Below, piece after piece: positions 55,463-62,172 of a stretch of 64,000 nt of DNA. The position numbers and the translations under genes are program-made. The notes beneath the pieces were generated by a model. The model saw only the letters and a program-made list of their open reading frames with translations. It had not been told where the DNA came from and did no database searches. Where the stretch lies: NCBI RefSeq assembly GCF_040720935.1, contig NZ_JBFDAE010000003.1, forward strand, positions 62,001-126,000, given 5' to 3'. The stretch's first letter is position 1; every line of letters starts with the position of its first letter. The stretch comes from Jejuia sp040720935. GTDB taxonomy: Bacteria; Bacteroidota; Bacteroidia; Flavobacteriales; Flavobacteriaceae.

Positions 55463-57205
55463 TTATTTATAACCTGTATTTTGAATGGCATTTGGATTTA
55501 AAGCTAATTCTATCTGAGGAATTGGAAAGATATATTTATAAGATTGATAATTTTTTTGATGTTGAGGGTTTTTTAAATTGAAATCATCAATAACACTATG
55601 CAATTTTTGAGTTCTAATCAAATCGTCTTTTCTGTGACCTTCGAAACAAAGCTCTAAACGTCTTTCGTCAAGTACGGTATTTAAGAATTCTTCTGAACTA
55701 ATCCCTGGGTTTATGTCGTTTTCAGAGTTTCCAAAAGCACGTCTTCTTACTTGATTAATAGCATCATAAGCAATACTTGTTGGACCATTAACAGCATTTT
55801 CTGCTTCAGCAATCATCAATAGCACATCGGCATATCTGAGATAGGGGAAGTGAAACGAGACCTCTTTTTGGTAGTTTTTACTAAATTTATAAGGTCGCCA
55901 ATTAATACTATTGTCTTCATTTTTGGACACGCCATTTTCATAAGTAAATGGTGCAATGTTTTCAAAAAACCTTGAATCTTTAACATTCATAGGAAAAGAT
56001 ACTGGGCTATTTAAGTCATTAGGGTTTTCAAAGTAACTTTCTATAAAACTTGGGGTTAATATAAAATGGTCTCTTTCAGTTGCTCCCATTGGGCCCCAAT
56101 TAACCCAATCCCAACTGTTTTCATTTGAATTACCAGTTAGCTTAAAATCAATTTGAAAAATAATTTCGGTATTGTTAGAATTCTTTTCTGCGTTAAAATT
56201 GTCTTTATAATTGGGTGTTAATGCATACGAACCTTTTAGCTTATTAAGCTGGATTAAAGCGGTTTCATATTTATTGGTCATGAGCAAAGGAAAACCAGCC
56301 ATTTGTAAATAGACCTTGCCTAATAATGCTTGTGCTGCCGAAACAGATGCTCTATTTTTTGGTAGCGAAACTCCAGAAAGGTTTAGCTCTACATATTTTA
56401 AATCTTTTTCTATTTGCTCATACGTCTTTAGTTGATCTTGAACGACAGTATTATCATTTAGATTTACATCAGTAGATGTTACCAATACGGGGTTTCCATA
56501 TAATTTAATCAAATTAAAATATGTAAGAGCTCTTAGAAATCTAAATTCGGCCATGGCCACATTTGGTTTAGTACCTATTTCTGTTGTGAAATCAGAATCT
56601 TCAATGGCCTTAATACCAACATTCATATTCCTAATTATTTTATAATGATTGGTCCATATATCTTCTATAATTTTATCGTTAGTGTTAAAATTATAAGTAT
56701 TTAAATCTCTAGTGGGTGGGTTTAATTTATTATTGGTAGTTATAATATCTGTACCAATATCTCCCCAATAGGAAGCATATCCAATAGCATTAAATACATC
56801 ATCCATGAGTAAGCTATTATATGAACTCAATAACAAAACGTCTATATCTATAATGGATGGGAGTACGGGATTTGGTGGATCTACTTCAATGGTTATTTTA
56901 GCTGTTTTATTTAATTCAACCGTTACGTTTTCTTCAAAAACAACATCACTTGTGGGGACTTTTACGGAAATCATGTGGTTTCCTATTTCTATATTTTCAA
57001 ATTTCACAATTCCCGTTATTCCTGTGGTTAGCGCATTAGAAGAAGAATTAAGAGCTACAACAGCATCAAATACGGGTTTGTTGGTGTCTTCAAAAACAAC
57101 AAGCACCTCTATGCTTCCTTTTTGTTCTTCAGTAGATATACTATCCTTGGAGCATCCCACTAATGTTGTTATGAAAATTAAGAGGGTAATTATTTTGTGT
57201 TTCAT
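55463..57205 (-). CDS. SusD/RagB-family outer-membrane lipoprotein, orphan
   Basis: The 580-residue lipoprotein (LVGC lipobox, C18) has an unusual N-terminal carboxypeptidase-regulatory-like beta-sandwich (about 30-112, GSIEVLVVFEDTNKPVFDAVVAL). A SusD fold follows, with AEFRFLRALTYFNLIKLYG in the TPR region. Near the end it has RYADVLLMIAEAENAV and LDERRLELCFEGHRKDDLIR, the usual C-terminal signature. SusD proteins bind glycans or peptides on the cell surface together with a SusC TonB-dependent transporter. No susC gene lies on either side: upstream is a 515-bp gap and then hipBST. It is therefore an orphan, perhaps left after deletion or moved here with the surrounding segment. Confidence 0.85.
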   Translation of the reverse strand: MKHKIITLLIFITTLVGCSKDSISTEEQKGSIEVLVVFEDTNKPVFDAVVALNSSSNALTTGITGIVKFENIEIGNHMISVKVPTSDVVFEENVTVELNKTAKITIEVDPPNPVLPSIIDIDVLLLSSYNSLLMDDVFNAIGYASYWGDIGTDIITTNNKLNPPTRDLNTYNFNTNDKIIEDIWTNHYKIIRNMNVGIKAIEDSDFTTEIGTKPNVAMAEFRFLRALTYFNLIKLYGNPVLVTSTDVNLNDNTVVQDQLKTYEQIEKDLKYVELNLSGVSLPKNRASVSAAQALLGKVYLQMAGFPLLMTNKYETALIQLNKLKGSYALTPNYKDNFNAEKNSNNTEIIFQIDFKLTGNSNENSWDWVNWGPMGATERDHFILTPSFIESYFENPNDLNSPVSFPMNVKDSRFFENIAPFTYENGVSKNEDNSINWRPYKFSKNYQKEVSFHFPYLRYADVLLMIAEAENAVNGPTSIAYDAINQVRRRAFGNSENDINPGISSEEFLNTVLDERRLELCFEGHRKDDLIRTQKLHSVIDDFNLKNPQHQKNYQSYKYIFPIPQIELALNPNAIQNTGYK

Positions 57206-57250
57206 TTCACATGATTTGAAATGTAAATAAAGTATAAAAAATTAAATAAA

Positions 57251-57283
57251 AAAAATCTGACAATCATAAATTGTCAGATTTTT
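57251..57283. terminator. Strong stem-loop upstream of the SusD gene
   Basis: A 13-bp stem (57251-57263 with 57271-57283, core ATCTGACAA/TTGTCAGAT) with a 7-nt loop and T-runs on both strands acts as a bidirectional terminator. No coding gene ends beside it, which is odd. It is immediately followed by the dispersed repeat at 57299, just as the terminator at 15351 is followed by copy A. Confidence 0.6.
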
Positions 57284-57298
57284 TAGTTTGCATAAATT

Positions 57299-57412
57299 GT
57301 GGAGTCGGAGACAACGACGAGAATCTGAACTTGATAGTGTTCATAAGGCTTCTGAAAGGTGCTGTTTTTAGAGGTAACCGAATTGGTCTCGATTTAGCAA
57401 ACTTTAACGTTT
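57299..57412. repeat. Dispersed repeat copy B with tmRNA-3'-like left end
   Basis: About 114 bp align with 15388-15502. The left end GTGGAGTCGGAGA is identical over 13 bp to the 3' end of the tmRNA gene (59790-59802), in the same orientation. The following GAGAATCTGAACTTG resembles the T-arm of that RNA (GAGAATCGAACTCTC). It may be a degenerate attachment site or a decayed tRNA-like gene read on the minus strand. The remainder of 57206-57631 holds nothing else that I can support. Confidence 0.45.
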
Positions 57413-57631
57413 GGTTTCTATTTCTGATGTCAAAATATAACAAAACACTTCAAATTCTATTTTTTTGATTTGCAATTCGCGATTTGTGAATTGGAAATTA
57501 GTTTTTGAATAATGACAATCTTCTTAAAATAGAAAAGTAAAGATTTTCTTGATTCTATATGGAATTACATATACTTTTACTTTCAATTCCTAAGCGTTGG
57601 AAGTAGGGCTTTATTAACGGCATGATTTTTT

Positions 57632-57729
57632 TATACCCTTTAAGGTATATTTAATAATTATTATTGTAAATTATACCTAATGAGGTATAAAATTCATATA
57701 TTGCATCATCTTACACCTTTATGGGTATA
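57632..57729 (+). promoter_or_regulatory. Three HipB-type operators spaced exactly 40 bp
   Basis: Inverted repeats of the form TATACC-N6-GGTATA lie at 57632-57649 and 57672-57689. A third, with one mismatch in the left arm (TACACC-N6-GGTATA), lies at 57712-57729. Starts are exactly 40 bp apart, so the sites are evenly phased. HipB repressors bind palindromes with TATCC/GGATA-like arms upstream of their own operon, so autoregulation is likely. The third site overlaps the ATG at 57721 and ends 3 bp before the ATG at 57733, supporting the latter as hipB start. Confidence 0.8.
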
Positions 57730-57732
57730 ATT

Positions 57733-57975
57733 ATGAAAGATTGGAACCGACATAACGCTATTGCTGACTTCGTTAGAATAAGCAGAAAAGAAAGTAAATT
57801 GACACAATTAGATTTGTCTGACCTGACTGGCGTTGGACTTCGCTTTGTGCGCGACCTAGAGCAAGGAAAACCAAATTTAATGACCGATAAAGTAAATCAA
57901 GTATTACTATTTTTTGGTCATCAATTAACACCAACACCTATAAGCGATGAGACAAGGAGAAATTTGGGTGAGTAA
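57733..57975 (+). CDS. hipB: HipB-type antitoxin/repressor
   Basis: The start at 57733 gives 80 residues (MKDWNRHNA); the earlier in-frame ATG at 57721 lies inside the third operator. The protein is a single helix-turn-helix domain of the XRE type (IADFVRISRKESKLTQLDLSDLTGVGLRFVRDLEQGKPNLMTDKVNQVLLFFGHQL). It is expected to dimerise, bind the three upstream operators and repress the operon. It overlaps the next gene by 29 bp, which indicates translational coupling. The gene order hipB, hipS, hipT defines a tripartite system. Confidence 0.85.
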   Translation: MKDWNRHNAIADFVRISRKESKLTQLDLSDLTGVGLRFVRDLEQGKPNLMTDKVNQVLLFFGHQLTPTPISDETRRNLGE

Positions 57976-58264
57976 TCAAAAAGCAGGAATGCTTACTGAA
58001 AATGACGAAGGTTATTTATTTCAATATGATAAAACCTATTTGGCATTGAAAAATGCAACACCTGTATCATTAACGTTTCCGTTACAAGAAGCAGCCTTTA
58101 CATCAGATAATTTATTCCCTTTTTTTGACGGACTAATTCCAGAAGGATGGTTGCTAGATATTGCACAAAAAAATTGGAAACTCAACCCAAGAGATCGCAT
58201 GGGATTATTACTAACCACCTGTCGTGATTGTATAGGTAACATAAGTATTATAGAAAATGAGTAG
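57947..58264 (+). CDS. hipS: HipS-like small antitoxin (HipA N-terminal subdomain)
   Basis: This 105-residue protein corresponds to the N-terminal subdomain 1 of HipA kinases (GEIWVSNQKAGMLTENDEGYLFQYD, then PVSLTFPLQEAAFTSDNLFPFFDGLIPEGWLLD). Here it is encoded as a separate protein. In HipBST systems HipS is the antitoxin that inhibits the HipT kinase. It overlaps hipB by 29 bp and hipT by 8 bp. It is not a degraded fragment: the frame is intact and its end coincides with the start of hipT. Confidence 0.85.
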   Translation: MRQGEIWVSNQKAGMLTENDEGYLFQYDKTYLALKNATPVSLTFPLQEAAFTSDNLFPFFDGLIPEGWLLDIAQKNWKLNPRDRMGLLLTTCRDCIGNISIIENE

Positions 58265-59213
58265 TTGTTTAGCCTGCCATAAACCATTAGCATCAGGAGA
58301 TCATCGGTATCACCCTGCTTGTCTTGTTCGTTTTTGGGAAAAGGATACACCTGTATTTCAATTGGAATATGATATATCACAAATAAATGAGCTTGCTGAA
58401 GAAAACGTTGCACAGCGTATTATAGTAACGGGTGTACAGCCTAAATTGTCAATGGGCTTTGCAAAAACAGCTACAGAAGAGCGCTTAACCATAGATGGTG
58501 CTTTAAACGGAAGATATATCTTAAAACCACCTTATTCTGCTTATCCACAAATGCCGGAAATAGAAGCTTTGTGCATGCTAATGACACAGGCTTGTGGCAT
58601 TGAAACCGTTCCCTTTTTATTACTACCCTTAAGAGGTGGAGAGTTGGCTTACATAACGAGACGGATAGATCGTAATGCGCAAGGCGATAAGTTTGCTATG
58701 GAAGATGCTTGTCAATTTAACGAGCGACTAACAGAGCATAAGTACAGAGGGTCTTACGAGCAAATTGCCAAAGGCATAATCGCTTATTCAAAAAAAACCT
58801 TAAAGGACGTGGTTCGTTTCTATGAACAAGTAATTGTGTCTTTTTTAATAGGAAATAATGATATGCACTTAAAGAATTTTTCGCTTATAGCGAAAGAGTT
58901 CAACCAATATGAGCTCACACCAGCTTATGATATGATTGCTGCACAATTATTATTACCCGACGATCTAGACGATTTAGCGTTGAATCTTAATGGGAAAAAG
59001 CGAAAACTAAAACGAAACGATTTTAATGAAGCCATGTTAAAAGCACATATACCAGAAAAAGCAATTGAAAATCTTTGGAAGCGTATTGAAAGAGGAATGA
59101 GTGAATGGTCTGGATTAATTGAACGTAGTTTTTTAGATGATGAAAGAAAAACAAAATTTAAAGAATTAATAAATAAAAAGATAGTGCAGCTAGAATTTAC
59201 TGTAACTATTTAA
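58257..59213 (+). CDS. hipT: HipT-like serine/threonine kinase toxin
   Basis: The 318-residue protein starts with a small zinc-ribbon-like segment (C4, C7, H19, C22) common in Bacteroidota HipA-type kinases. The loop VTGVQPKLS (58-65) follows, then the ATP lysine (K90 in YILKPP), the catalytic loop NDMHLKNF (D202, N207) and metal-binding D225 in LTPAYDM. The kinase active site is therefore complete. Related HipT phosphorylates tryptophanyl-tRNA synthetase; the target here is not known. Co-expression with hipS and hipB, overlapping frames and operator sites support an active toxin-antitoxin module. Confidence 0.85.
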   Translation: MSSCLACHKPLASGDHRYHPACLVRFWEKDTPVFQLEYDISQINELAEENVAQRIIVTGVQPKLSMGFAKTATEERLTIDGALNGRYILKPPYSAYPQMPEIEALCMLMTQACGIETVPFLLLPLRGGELAYITRRIDRNAQGDKFAMEDACQFNERLTEHKYRGSYEQIAKGIIAYSKKTLKDVVRFYEQVIVSFLIGNNDMHLKNFSLIAKEFNQYELTPAYDMIAAQLLLPDDLDDLALNLNGKKRKLKRNDFNEAMLKAHIPEKAIENLWKRIERGMSEWSGLIERSFLDDERKTKFKELINKKIVQLEFTVTI

Positions 59214-59258
59214 AAAGAAAAAAATCGATAATAATCGTATTTTAATTATAAATAATTA

Positions 59259-59587
59259 ATGCAAAGAACAACCATAAAACTAGCCCAACTCGAAAGCTTT
59301 CTAATGAAAGCAGCAGATATTTTACGTGGCAAAATAGATCCATCTGAATATAAAGAATACATCTTTGGAATGCTATTCTTAAAGCGTATGTCTGATTTGT
59401 TTGATATCGAAATGAAAGACTTAGAAAAGAACACTCACATTTAGATGATGATACACTAGCTGAAATATTAGAAGACCCAGAAATATATGGTACTATATTT
59501 TTTGTGCCACCAAGAGCTAGATGGAATACTGGGTTTATAGATGAAAACGGTACAGAACATCCGCCATTAAAGCACTTATTTGAGTAA
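59259..59587 (+). pseudogene. Frameshifted, truncated remnant of hsdM
   Basis: The first frame (59259-59444) encodes the N-terminus of a type I restriction methylase subunit (LESFLMKAADILRGKIDPSEYKEYIFGMLFLKRMSD). It stops after a frameshift. A second frame continues the same protein (HLDDDTLAEILEDP, then IFFVPPRARW) and ends at 59587 after unrelated residues. Full HsdM has over 450 residues, so the catalytic core is missing. No hsdS or hsdR is nearby. The remnant lies between hipBST and the tmRNA, with 201 bp to the latter; that spacer (59588-59790) contains only the tmRNA terminator and AT-rich sequence. Confidence 0.75.
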
Positions 59588-59747
59588 AAAATCAAGATTT
59601 AAAGAGGATTATTATATAATTGAAGGAACGGTAAAATCTAATAAAAAAGGAAGTTGCCTTTTTTCTTAAATATAGCAATAATTTGGACATGTCCACCGAA
59701 GCCTTTTTGGTTAACATTCCAATCATTTAAAAAATAAAATAAGTAAT

Positions 59748-59785
59748 AAAAAAAAAGCCCTCTTTCGCTTAAAGCTACAGAGGGC
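59748..59785 (-). terminator. tmRNA intrinsic terminator
   Basis: A GCCCTCT/AGAGGGC stem (59757-59763 with 59779-59785), read on the minus strand, is followed by nine T residues. It starts six bases after the mature tmRNA 3' end, so it is the transcript terminator. Confidence 0.85.
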
Positions 59786-59790
59786 GAAGG

Positions 59791-60184
59791 TGGAGTCGGA
59801 GAGAATCGAACTCTCGTCCAAACAAGTAATCAAAGAGCTTTCTACACGTTTATTCTTTTCTTGTTTTTTCGATTGCAAGATGGTTAAAGACAACCTACTT
59901 ACAACTTAGCTTCTTTAGTTTCAAAAGGGCATCAAAGCACTACCCAATCTATATTGACATTTACGATGCCTCAAAAAGGAACGCCGTCAATCAAGGCTTT
60001 CCGGAGACATTTAGCCTTCCTACCTAGTAGGAACGAGCACGAATCTTACTGTAATTCAGATTATGCAGCTAAAGCGTAGTTATTCTCGCCGTTTAAAATT
60101 TGGTCTAGCCTTTTACGTGTTTCAATGCCATTACACGACGTGCTTACCGTTCAATTAATCTCGCTGTCAAAACCAGTCGACCCC
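59791..60184 (-). ncRNA. ssrA: Transfer-messenger RNA (tmRNA)
   Basis: Read on the minus strand the gene starts GGGGTCGACTGG and ends with CTCCGACTCCA. The 5' GGGGTCG pairs with 3' CGACTCC to form the acceptor stem, and GAGTTCGATTCTC is the T-arm. CCA is not fully encoded. The tag reading frame (60090 to 60061) encodes GENNYALAA followed by TAA, the typical flavobacterial degradation tag. Length is about 394 nt. It rescues stalled ribosomes together with SmpB. The 3' end resembles a 13-bp sequence at 57299. Confidence 0.95.
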
Positions 60185-60196
60185 TTCAATGAGATA

Positions 60197-60244
60197 GGTA
60201 CGCTTTGCGTACCGTAATCGAATTAATCCCGAACTTGTTTCGGG
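60197..60244 (-). other. Two perfect hairpins in the tmRNA precursor leader
   Basis: GGTACGC-TTT-GCGTACC (60197-60213) and CCCGAA-N5-TTCGGG (60228-60244) lie just upstream of the mature tmRNA 5' end. If the promoter at 60249-60281 is used, both are in the leader removed by RNase P. The second hairpin sequence looks like a repetitive palindromic element. Confidence 0.55.
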
Positions 60245-60248
60245 AGTT

Positions 60249-60281
60249 CAAAGATAATAGTAATTATGGCGTTACCCCAAA
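60249..60281 (-). promoter_or_regulatory. Candidate tmRNA promoter
   Basis: On the minus strand, TTTG (60281-60278) and TATCTTTG (60256-60249) are 21 bp apart, matching the Bacteroidota TTTG-N19-21-TAnnTTTG consensus exactly in both boxes. The start of transcription would be near 60242, giving a leader of about 58 nt before the mature tmRNA 5' end. Confidence 0.6.
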
Positions 60282-60304
60282 GGGTCGGGCTCTCGGCAGT
60301 CGCT

Positions 60305-60337
60305 TTTTTGTGTTGCATAGGTGCAACAACACAAAAA
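60305..60337. repeat. Inverted repeat between tmRNA and the dehydrogenase gene
   Basis: An 11-bp perfect inverted repeat (TTTTTGTGTTG, 60305-60315, with CAACACAAAAA, 60327-60337) has a loop containing a second GTTGC/GCAAC pairing. It may be an RNA hairpin or a protein site in the divergent promoter region. Confidence 0.45.
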
Positions 60338-60438
60338 GAGCTTCAACAATGCCTCCATCCCTAACGCGGACGGCAAATTTACCAAAAACTTTGCAAATCA
60401 TGCCAAATCCAACTAATTTAGAACAAAAATTATTCCAA

Positions 60439-61653
60439 ATGCATATTAAATTCGCCATCATCAAAGAACGTAAAAATCCACCAGACCGTCGTGTAGTATT
60501 TTCACCATCAAAATTAGTAGAAGCAAAAGCCCGATTTCCTGAAGCTGCATTTAAGGTAGAATCGTCTGATATTCGGGTGTTTACAGATTTAGAATACGAG
60601 TCAAAAGGGTTTGAAGTTTCAGAAGATGTTTCAGATTGTGATGTGATGATAGGCGTAAAAGAAGTGCCAATAGAAGCATTAATTCCAAATAAAAAATATT
60701 TTTTCTTCTCGCATACCATAAAAAAACAACCTTATAACCGCAAACTTTTAAAAGCCATTTTAGAAAAAAACATCGAGTTGTACGACCATGAAACCATTGT
60801 AAACAAAGAAGGATTTCGATTAATTGGTTTTGGGCGATACGCAGGAATTGTGGGTGTGTACAACGGGTTTAGAGCTTGGGGCTTAAAATTCAACTCTTGG
60901 GAACTACCAAAAGCAGGGCCGTTACCAAATCAAGCGGCATTAATAAATGAGTTACGTAAAATTGAAGTTCCAAACATAAAAATACTATTAACAGGTAGTG
61001 GAAAAGTAGCAAACGGTTCTCAAGAAATGTTGGATGGCATGAACATTAAAAGTGTTTCTGTTCAAGACTATTTAAATAAAACCTTTAATGAACCTGTATA
61101 TTGTAAGATAGATGTGTTGGATTATAACAAGCGAAAAGATGGAAAAGTAATTAATGATGTGTTTGATTTTTTTAACCACCCTGAAGCTTATGTCTCCAAC
61201 TTTATGCGTTTCGCGAAAGTAACCGATTATTTTATCGCTGGTCATTTTTACGGCGACGGCGCACCCTATTTATATACAAGAGAGGATGTGAAATCACCAG
61301 ATTTCAATATTAAAGTAGTGGCAGATATTAGCTGTGATGTAGATGGACCAGTAGCAACAACACTTCGAGCATCAACAATAGCCAACCCTATTTATGGCTA
61401 TGATCCACAAACAGCATCTGAAATAGATTATAAGGATGAAAATGCCATAGTCGTTATGGCGGTCGATAATTTACCTTGTGAACTCCCAAAAGATGCCAGC
61501 GAAGGCTTTGGAGATATGTTTTTGCAACATGTTATTCCAGCATTTTTTAATGGAGATAAGGATGGTGTTTTGCAGCGCGCAAAGATAACCGAAAACGGAG
61601 AGCTAACAAAGGGCTTCGCTTACTTAAAGGACTATGCCTATGCAAGCGAATAG
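60439..61653 (+). CDS. Saccharopine/alanine dehydrogenase-like NAD(P) oxidoreductase
   Basis: The ATG at 60439 starts the conserved N-terminus (MHIKFAIIKERKNPPDRRVVFSP) and gives 404 residues. An ATG at 60400 would add 13, and frames reaching back to 60205 run into the tmRNA leader and are not credible. The protein has the AlaDH/PNT-type N-terminal domain (KERKNPPDRR), a middle region RLIGFGRYAGIVGVYNG, a Rossmann-like ILLTGSGKVANGS and DISCDVDGPVATTLRAST near the end. It resembles lysine-forming saccharopine dehydrogenases. The reaction is likely an NAD(P)-linked oxidative deamination or imine reduction; the substrate is uncertain. It is divergent from tmRNA. Confidence 0.8.
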   Translation: MHIKFAIIKERKNPPDRRVVFSPSKLVEAKARFPEAAFKVESSDIRVFTDLEYESKGFEVSEDVSDCDVMIGVKEVPIEALIPNKKYFFFSHTIKKQPYNRKLLKAILEKNIELYDHETIVNKEGFRLIGFGRYAGIVGVYNGFRAWGLKFNSWELPKAGPLPNQAALINELRKIEVPNIKILLTGSGKVANGSQEMLDGMNIKSVSVQDYLNKTFNEPVYCKIDVLDYNKRKDGKVINDVFDFFNHPEAYVSNFMRFAKVTDYFIAGHFYGDGAPYLYTREDVKSPDFNIKVVADISCDVDGPVATTLRASTIANPIYGYDPQTASEIDYKDENAIVVMAVDNLPCELPKDASEGFGDMFLQHVIPAFFNGDKDGVLQRAKITENGELTKGFAYLKDYAYASE

Positions 61654-61878
61654 AAGCCTCGGTTTATAGGGTACTTCGATTTCCTAAAGCACGTTTATAA
61701 GCCAAAAAGAGACGCTAAAAACGGCCGTATAGAGAAATAGCAATACTAACTCTAGTTTGTGTTTGTTAATAAATTTCATTTACTTTTTTTAGAATGCCAT
61801 CAATTAGTTTGAAGGTCTTAAAGTAAAAATTTTATCATATGGTGTGTTTTTAGTTGTTGTATTAACACAACAATAACC

Positions 61879-62033
61879 AAGTTAACTTTGGGTAAGTAGA
61901 TTTTAGGGCTTATTTTGCTGCTAGAGTACAAGCATAATAAGTGTATTTCACCTATTAAAGGTGGTATAATAAGGTAAGATTTACGTCTTCCCTTACTTAA
62001 ATATACACTTATTCCTTGTTATAAAGTTAACTT
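61879..62033. repeat. Nested inverted repeats in a convergent intergenic region
   Basis: The outer arms AAGTTAACTTT (61879-61889) and AAAGTTAACTT (62023-62033) enclose inner arms AATAAGTGTAT (61936-61946) and ATACACTTATT (62003-62013). Inside these lie two small hairpins, CACC/GGTG (61949-61963) and GTAAG/CTTAC (61974-61996). Together they can fold into one branched structure of 155 nt. No open frame is present. This is the only notable content of the 519-bp gap 61654-62172. Confidence 0.55.
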
Positions 62034-62172
62034 CTATACGGATTTAGATAAAATACGATAAAAGCAGACCAGCTGTGCTTTAAGAGTTTTTTTAAAGATT
62101 TTTTGTGCGCTTTATCGATAAGGTTTATCATCAGAATTTTTAGAAGCAACCTGTGTCTTTATCAAATTGGTA

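Noticed and set aside
57299..57412. A functional tRNA gene on the minus strand
   Set aside because: The T-arm and acceptor are only approximate and no anticodon arm or 5' acceptor strand can be paired; treated as a degenerate repeat.
57721..57732. hipB start at the first ATG (57721)
   Set aside because: The codon lies within the third operator; the ATG at 57733 gives a complete HTH protein and leaves the operator outside the gene.
59242..59595. 117-residue minus-strand frame opposite the hsdM remnant
   Set aside because: The plus strand carries recognisable HsdM sequence; the minus frame is a shadow.
60205..60438. N-terminal extension of the dehydrogenase to 60205
   Set aside because: It would translate hairpins of the tmRNA promoter/leader region and its residues do not look like the family; the conserved protein starts at 60439 (or 60400).
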